A stretch of 46,557 nucleotides of DNA from Candidatus Epulonipiscium sp. (GTDB lineage: Bacteria; Bacillota; Clostridia; Lachnospirales; Defluviitaleaceae), in contig JAAYRK010000034.1 in assembly GCA_012518815.1 (NCBI GenBank), forward strand, positions 1 through 46,557. Direction: 5' to 3'. Each line of letters begins with the position of its first letter. The first letter of the stretch is position 1. The translations under genes and the position numbers were made by a program. Below, piece after piece: positions 42,436-46,557 of this stretch. The notes under the pieces are model-generated. The model was not told the DNA's origin. It made no database searches and worked only from the letters and a program-made list of their open reading frames with translations.

Positions 42436-43185
42436 ATGGATAAGTTGCATAGTACAGCAAATGCCATGAGATATTTTGAAGCAATAGAAAAAAGAATTTC
42501 TAGAAGGACTTATCTAAATGAGAATATTGAGCCTGACAAGTTGAAAAAAATCAATGAATATATTTGCAATTATAATAAGCTATCAGGTCTTTCTATCCAA
42601 TTCATTGAAGATGCTAGTAAAGGATTTAATGGTTTAATAAAAAGCTACGGAATGTTTCATGGTGTTAAAAGTATTATTGCTCTTGTGGGAAAAACATCAG
42701 ATCCTTATCTAAAAGAAAAGGCTGGATATTTTGGAGAATTACTTGTATTGGAAGCAGTACTTCTTGGACTTGGTACTTGTTTTGTAGGAGATAGTTATGA
42801 TAAAAAGAACTGTCCTTGTAAAATTGAAGAGGATGAATCATTAGTTTGTGTTATTACAATTGGTCCTGTTGATGATAAGCCTAGTTTAAAAGAGAAATTA
42901 GTTTATCGTATGACACATAGGAATACTGTTAAAGCAGAAAATCTTTATGAATCAGAAGGGGAAGTTCCTTCTTGGTTTTTAAATGGAATAAAGGCAGTAC
43001 AACTTGCTCCTTCAGCTTTAAACCGTCATCCTGTAAAATTTGTTTATAAATCTGGTAATACTTATGCATTTGTTGAGGAAACTAATAAGTTTGATCTTGT
43101 AGATTTGGGGATTGCAAAGCTACATTTTGAGATAGGAGCAGGAGGAAAATTTGCGCCTGGTAATTATGGTACTTATTCAAAATAA
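42436..43185 (+). CDS. nitroreductase-family protein (TM1586 type)
   Basis: This 249-residue flavin oxidoreductase of the nitroreductase superfamily is of the single-chain duplicated TM1586-like type. The N-terminal half begins AIEKRISRRTYLNENIEPDKL and contains GYFGELLVLEAVLLGLGTCFVGD. The second half has NGIKAVQLAPSALNRHPVKF (the Asn-Arg-x-Pro FMN region) and LGIAKLHFEIGA. Substrate is unknown; NAD(P)H-dependent reduction of quinones or nitro compounds is typical of the superfamily. ATG 42436 follows GAAAGGAAAAGG; the TTG at 42415 is upstream of that site. It is the last gene of the tetR unit and is followed by a terminator. Confidence 0.88.
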   Translation: MDKLHSTANAMRYFEAIEKRISRRTYLNENIEPDKLKKINEYICNYNKLSGLSIQFIEDASKGFNGLIKSYGMFHGVKSIIALVGKTSDPYLKEKAGYFGELLVLEAVLLGLGTCFVGDSYDKKNCPCKIEEDESLVCVITIGPVDDKPSLKEKLVYRMTHRNTVKAENLYESEGEVPSWFLNGIKAVQLAPSALNRHPVKFVYKSGNTYAFVEETNKFDLVDLGIAKLHFEIGAGGKFAPGNYGTYSK

Positions 43186-43196
43186 TTGATAAAAAA

Positions 43197-43218
43197 AACG
43201 GTCTTAAGGTCGTTTTTT
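43197..43218 (+). terminator. terminator after the nitroreductase gene
   Basis: AACGGTC and GGTCGTT pair (with G-U pairs) around a minimal loop, flanked by an A-tract and TTTTTT. Confidence 0.75.
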
Positions 43219-43323
43219 ATTTAACTTTTTCACAGGTATTTTAAGAAATTATTTTATTGACTAAATATTTAGAATGACTTATTATAAGGATATTATATTT
43301 TTGCTAAAGAGAGGTATTTAGAA

Positions 43324-43785
43324 ATGTTCTTTGAAAGCTTTATGATTAGATTTGACCTTTTATTTATTTTTTTAAGATTTATTTTTATAGAAGCCTTTAT
43401 TTTTAGCATACTACTATTTACAATATCAAAATTGAAAAAAAAGAGCATTGGAGAATTTAAAGTTTTTTTAAAGGATATAGCATATTTCTTTATTGCTAGA
43501 TCTGCTGCATATTTAATAATTGCTGTTGCTTTAGATATTTTTAATTTGTTGGCAATGTTTATATTTAGAAAAGTAGTTTTCGAGTATTATTTAATGATTC
43601 CAATTGAAATAGGAATAATCGTATTACCTGGACTTTTTATTACTTCTGCATTTACCATTGTAGCTTTAATTGCAAGTAATTTAGGAAAAGAATTTTTTAA
43701 GAAGTTAAAGATATGGATTTTAGGAGGAACATCATTGATCATTGGAATTTGCTTTTCATTCATGGCAGTTATTTCGCTTCTTTAA
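43324..43785 (+). CDS. small hypothetical membrane protein
   Basis: I do not recognise this 153-residue protein. It has four hydrophobic segments (about 10-35, 55-80, 90-118 and 130-152) separated by short basic loops (KLKKKS, KEFFKKLK), so both termini are probably on the same side. There are no Cys or conserved polar motifs in the helices. ATG 43324 follows AGAGAGG by about 9 bases. It forms a single-gene unit between the nitroreductase terminator and the convergent ahpF gene. It may have a stress or membrane role, but nothing in the sequence says which. Confidence 0.6.
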   Translation: MFFESFMIRFDLLFIFLRFIFIEAFIFSILLFTISKLKKKSIGEFKVFLKDIAYFFIARSAAYLIIAVALDIFNLLAMFIFRKVVFEYYLMIPIEIGIIVLPGLFITSAFTIVALIASNLGKEFFKKLKIWILGGTSLIIGICFSFMAVISLL

Positions 43786-43880
43786 TGATTTAAAAAGCAA
43801 GATGGTTAAGTTTAGAAGTTTGATTTTTATACTTAGTTTATTATGATAAAATACTGTTATCTTTAAGATCTAAAATTTTG

Positions 43881-43936
43881 AAATTAAAAAGGTGTGAATT
43901 ATGTGGCGTTAACCACATATCACACCTTTTTAATTT
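43881..43936. terminator. bidirectional terminator between the membrane gene and ahpF
   Basis: A long stem is formed by AAATTAAAAAGGTGTGA and TCACACCTTTTTAATTT, continued inward by ATGTGG/CCACAT. A and T tracts flank both sides, and it overlaps the ahpF stop codon. Confidence 0.9.
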
Positions 43937-45459
43937 CTTATTAAGTAGTCAAAGGCACTTAAAGCTGCAGTAGCTCCTGAGCCCATAGATATTACAATTT
44001 GCTTATAGGGACTGTCTGTGCAATCTCCTGCAGCAAAGACTCCAGGGATATTTGTAGATCCATTTTTATCTACTACAATTTCTTTTAGCTTATTGAGTGT
44101 TAGTGTTTCTTCTAGCCAGTCTGTATTGGGGATAAGACCAATTTGGACAAATACACCTTCTAAGGGGATATGTTTAAGGGCCCCAGTATCTCTTTCTATA
44201 TAGCTAATTCCATCTACTTTACTGGTGCCGGTGATTTTTTGTGTTTGTACATTCTTTAAAACAGTTACATTAGGCAGTTTATAAAGAATTTCTTGCAAAA
44301 TGGCATCTGCTTTTAATTCTGGCAAAAATTCAAGAACGGTTACATGGTTTACAATGCCAGCTAAATCTATGGCTGCTTCAATACCAGCATTGCCTCCGCC
44401 AATAACTGCTACATTTTTACCTTCAAACAAAGGGCCATCACAGTGGGGGCAGTAAGCGACTCCCTTGTTTCTAAATTCTTCTTCTCCAGGAACTCCAACT
44501 TTTCTTGGTCGAGCCCCTGTTGCAATTATGACGCTTTTGCTTTTTAAAAGAGCATCGTTTTCTAATTCAATTTCGATAAATTCATTTTTCCTTAGAGACT
44601 TTGCCTTGTAAGGTTTTATTATATCTATATTGTAACTTTTAACATGCTCTTCTAAGCTAGCAGCCAATTTTGGACCTTCAGTATGTTTTACACTTATGAA
44701 GTTTTCAATAGACATAGTATCAAGGACTTGACCACCAAATCTTTCTGCAACAATAGCTGTATGAAGCCCCTTTCTAGCTGTATAAATTGCAGCACTTGCT
44801 CCAGCAGGACCTCCTCCTATGACTAGCACATCAAAAACATCCTTATCATTTAACTTTGAAGAATCAGGATTGCTGCCTATTTTAGCGAGAATCTCTTCAA
44901 GGGTCATACGTCCGCTGAATATAAATTCACCGTTTAGATAAGTTGAGGGGACTGCCATAATATCTTTACTTTCTACTTCTTCTTTGAAAGTCCCTCCGTC
45001 TATCATGGTATGACTTATATTTGGATTTAAAATACTCATTAAGTTAAGGGCCTGAACAACCTCAGGACAATTATTACATGATAAGCTTACATATGTTTCA
45101 AAATGATATTCCCCTTTTAAATCTTTAATTCTATCAATAACTTCTTGTTCAAGCTTTGGGGCTCTTCCGCTTACTTGCAAAAGAGCTAAGACCAAAGATG
45201 TAAATTCATGGCCTAAAGGAATACCGGCAAAGGTTACGCCGGTATCCTCATTTACTTTATTAATACTAAAACTAGGGGTTCTGGGTAGAACTGTTTCTTC
45301 GACTTTAATCTTAGGGGACATGGAAGCTATTTCATTTACTAATACGAGCATGTCTTGAGAGTTAGTATCAGAGCCAGCACTAACTTTAATTAAAATCTCA
45401 TTTTCCATTAACTGAAGGTATTGGTCTAATTGATTTTTGATATCTGGCTCTAGTAGCAT
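43930..45459 (-). CDS. ahpF: alkyl hydroperoxide reductase subunit F
   Basis: AhpF passes electrons from NADH to the peroxidase AhpC. The 509-residue product has the full AhpF layout. The N-terminal twin-thioredoxin domain (1 to about 195) has SCNNCPEV with redox Cys128/Cys131. The flavoprotein domain (about 205-509) has FAD-binding VIGGGPAGASAA, redox pair CPHC (337/340), NAD-binding VIGGGNAGIEAA, and GVFAAGDCTDSPYKQ. ATG 45459 is chosen because GAGGTG lies 8 bases upstream; the GTG at 45468 is part of that site. It follows ahpC by about 20 bases in one operon. Confidence 0.96.
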   Translation of the reverse strand: MLLEPDIKNQLDQYLQLMENEILIKVSAGSDTNSQDMLVLVNEIASMSPKIKVEETVLPRTPSFSINKVNEDTGVTFAGIPLGHEFTSLVLALLQVSGRAPKLEQEVIDRIKDLKGEYHFETYVSLSCNNCPEVVQALNLMSILNPNISHTMIDGGTFKEEVESKDIMAVPSTYLNGEFIFSGRMTLEEILAKIGSNPDSSKLNDKDVFDVLVIGGGPAGASAAIYTARKGLHTAIVAERFGGQVLDTMSIENFISVKHTEGPKLAASLEEHVKSYNIDIIKPYKAKSLRKNEFIEIELENDALLKSKSVIIATGARPRKVGVPGEEEFRNKGVAYCPHCDGPLFEGKNVAVIGGGNAGIEAAIDLAGIVNHVTVLEFLPELKADAILQEILYKLPNVTVLKNVQTQKITGTSKVDGISYIERDTGALKHIPLEGVFVQIGLIPNTDWLEETLTLNKLKEIVVDKNGSTNIPGVFAAGDCTDSPYKQIVISMGSGATAALSAFDYLIRN

Positions 45460-45479
45460 ATTATTCACCTCATTGATTA

Positions 45480-46043
45480 TTAAATTTTTCCTACAAGGTC
45501 AAGACTTGGTTTAAGAGTCTTAGAACCTTCTTCCCATTTAGCTGGGCAAACTTCTCCTGGATTATTTCTAACATATTGTGCTGCTTTGATTTTTCTAATT
45601 AAAGTTTTTGCATCACGGCCAATACCGCCAGCATTAATCTCTACTGCTTGGATGACACCGTCAGGATCAATAATAAAGGTGCCACGGTCTGCAATACCTT
45701 CTTCTTCAATCAACACATCAAAATTCCTGGAAAGGGTATGAGAGGGGTCACCTATCATAGGATAAGTAATTTTTTTGATGGTTTCTGAGCTGTCATGCCA
45801 TGCTTTATGTGTAAAATGAGTATCTGTTGAAACAGAATATACTTCAACGCCTAATGATTTAAAGGTTTCGTAATTATCTTGTAAATCTTCTAATTCAGTA
45901 GGACATACGAAGGTAAAGTCTGCAGGATAAAAACAAACTACGCTCCATTTTCCTTTAAAATTTTCTTCAGTAACTTCGATAAAATCTCCGTTATGAAAAG
46001 CTTGAGCTTTAAATGGTTTTACTTCTGTTCCTATTAATGACAT
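45480..46043 (-). CDS. ahpC: alkyl hydroperoxide reductase subunit C (peroxiredoxin)
   Basis: This typical 2-Cys peroxiredoxin of 187 residues reduces hydrogen peroxide, organic peroxides and probably peroxynitrite. The peroxidatic Cys47 is in DFTFVCPTE, and the resolving Cys166 in GEVCPAKW near the C-terminus. [15 protein letters not shown] and [14 protein letters not shown] are also typical of AhpC. ATG follows AGGAGG. It is the first gene of the ahpC-ahpF operon, read from a consensus-like promoter with a PerR-like operator just downstream of the -10. Confidence 0.97.
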   Translation of the reverse strand: MSLIGTEVKPFKAQAFHNGDFIEVTEENFKGKWSVVCFYPADFTFVCPTELEDLQDNYETFKSLGVEVYSVSTDTHFTHKAWHDSSETIKKITYPMIGDPSHTLSRNFDVLIEEEGIADRGTFIIDPDGVIQAVEINAGGIGRDAKTLIRKIKAAQYVRNNPGEVCPAKWEEGSKTLKPSLDLVGKI

Positions 46044-46102
46044 AATAAATACCTCCTATATTTTAAAAATTATTATTAACTTTAATTGATAAAAAAATGC
46101 AA

Positions 46103-46119
46103 TTAATAATTATTATTAA
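46103..46119 (-). promoter_or_regulatory. PerR-like operator of ahpCF
   Basis: A perfect 17-base palindrome, TTAATAAT-T-ATTATTAA, has an inner 15-mer (46104-46118) that matches the PerR box TTATAATNATTATAA at 12 of 14 defined positions, with two symmetric mismatches. It lies at about +3 to +19 of the predicted ahpC transcript, a position suited to repression. Background A+T content is high, so Fur-family specificity is inferred. Confidence 0.6.
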
Positions 46120-46128
46120 TTAATATTT

Positions 46129-46156
46129 ATTATACATTCAAAAAAATATTTGTCAA
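46129..46156 (-). promoter_or_regulatory. sigma-A promoter of ahpCF
   Basis: On the minus strand, TTGACA (46156-46151) and TATAAT (46134-46129) both match consensus, with 16 bases between. The transcript would start near 46122. Confidence 0.82.
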
Positions 46157-46352
46157 CGCATTTTTAAAAAATTATCAAAAAAAATTTTTATATTAATAAA
46201 TAGTTAGAATACTAATTTACTTGACAGTAGATTTAAGTAAATAATTTTTATTTTAATAAATCTATACTGAACAAACTAGAATTTGGTATACTATGGATAG
46301 ATACTATTCTAAAGAAAAAATAAGTATGAATCATACAAAAGGAGGAAATCTG

Positions 46353-46557
46353 ATGATACCAACACCACACATTGAGTCAAAAGACAAAAATGAAATAGCT
46401 AAGACTGTATTAATGCCAGGAGATCCTTTGCGAGCAAAGTTTATTGCAGATACTTTCTTATCTGATGTAAAACAATTTAATAGTGTAAGAAATGTTTTAG
46501 GTTTTACGGGAAATTATAAAGGAAGAAAAATTTCTGTTATGGCAAGTGGAATGGGTA
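46353..46557 (+). CDS. deoD: purine-nucleoside phosphorylase, 5' part (cut by the window edge)
   Basis: The first 68 codons of a DeoD-type purine nucleoside phosphorylase are present and the frame is open at the window end. [20 protein letters not shown] leads into the phosphate-binding [41 protein letters not shown] is the family strand that continues into the nucleoside site. The enzyme splits purine nucleosides with phosphate to base and (deoxy)ribose 1-phosphate. AAAGGAGG (46338-46345) precedes ATG. An extended -10 (TGGTATACT, ending 46292) lies about 60 bases upstream, without a clear -35. It is divergent from ahpC. Confidence 0.92.
   Translation, partial: MIPTPHIESKDKNEIAKTVLMPGDPLRAKFIADTFLSDVKQFNSVRNVLGFTGNYKGRKISVMASGMG

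Overview
The window is a stretch of chromosome from a low-GC, Gram-positive, anaerobic-type clostridial bacterium. The evidence is a strongly A+T-rich sequence, AGGAGG-type ribosome binding sites, two T-box riboswitches, the conserved Firmicutes gene order cysE-cysS-mrnC-rlmB-sigH, a SpoVB-like flippase, and many lipobox lipoproteins. I cannot name the genus; the family mix fits Lachnospirales-like clostridia. I see no phage, insertion sequence or CRISPR array.

Layout. 1-480: four tRNA genes (Trp, Asp, Val, Met). 502-1812 (minus): an orphan AgrC/GHKL-type sensor kinase. 2131-4478: ispF, then a stand-alone CheY-like receiver followed closely by an HD-GYP protein. 4510-10708: a cysteine T-box leader with cysE and cysS, then mrnC, a SpoVB-like flippase, rlmB and sigH. 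10753-14836: lipoproteins, tRNA-Thr, a membrane protein with two CxxC pairs, and a cytosolic-looking amidase. 14979-18131 (minus): an ABC_sub_bind-type transporter operon under a second T-box whose specifier reads best as TTC (Phe). 18132-19451: a gene-poor stretch with a decayed coding remnant and a 41-codon ORF whose Shine-Dalgarno can be buried in a hairpin. 19452-22618: a 60-residue winged-helix protein, then a GTPase of the tetracycline ribosomal-protection/EF-G type fused to a YacP/Rae1-like NYN nuclease.

22785-41050 is the main accessory region and looks like a beta-glucan (probably beta-1,3-glucan/laminarin oligosaccharide) utilisation and sensing locus. It encodes a sugar ABC importer (binding lipoprotein plus two permeases, no ATPase), a methyl-accepting chemotaxis protein, a second binding lipoprotein with an apparent AUC start codon, a 992-residue GH94-like phosphorylase, a GH16 beta-glucanase without a signal peptide, a YesN/YesM-type two-component pair, a degenerate kinase-like protein, and a laminaribiose-phosphorylase-like GH94 enzyme. 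The implied flow is import of oligosaccharides, trimming by cytosolic GH16, then phosphorolysis to glucose 1-phosphate.

41287-46557: a TetR regulator with an FMN-binding membrane protein and a nitroreductase, a small membrane protein, the divergent peroxide-defence operon ahpC-ahpF behind a PerR-like operator, and the truncated start of deoD at the window edge.

The strongest candidates for undescribed biology are the ribosome-protection GTPase/Rae1-like fusion (19845-22508), the phosphorolytic glucan locus with its degenerate kinase-like protein (37630-38247), and the small hairpin-controlled ORF at 18938. All functional statements are inferred from sequence patterns read by eye; no database search was run.
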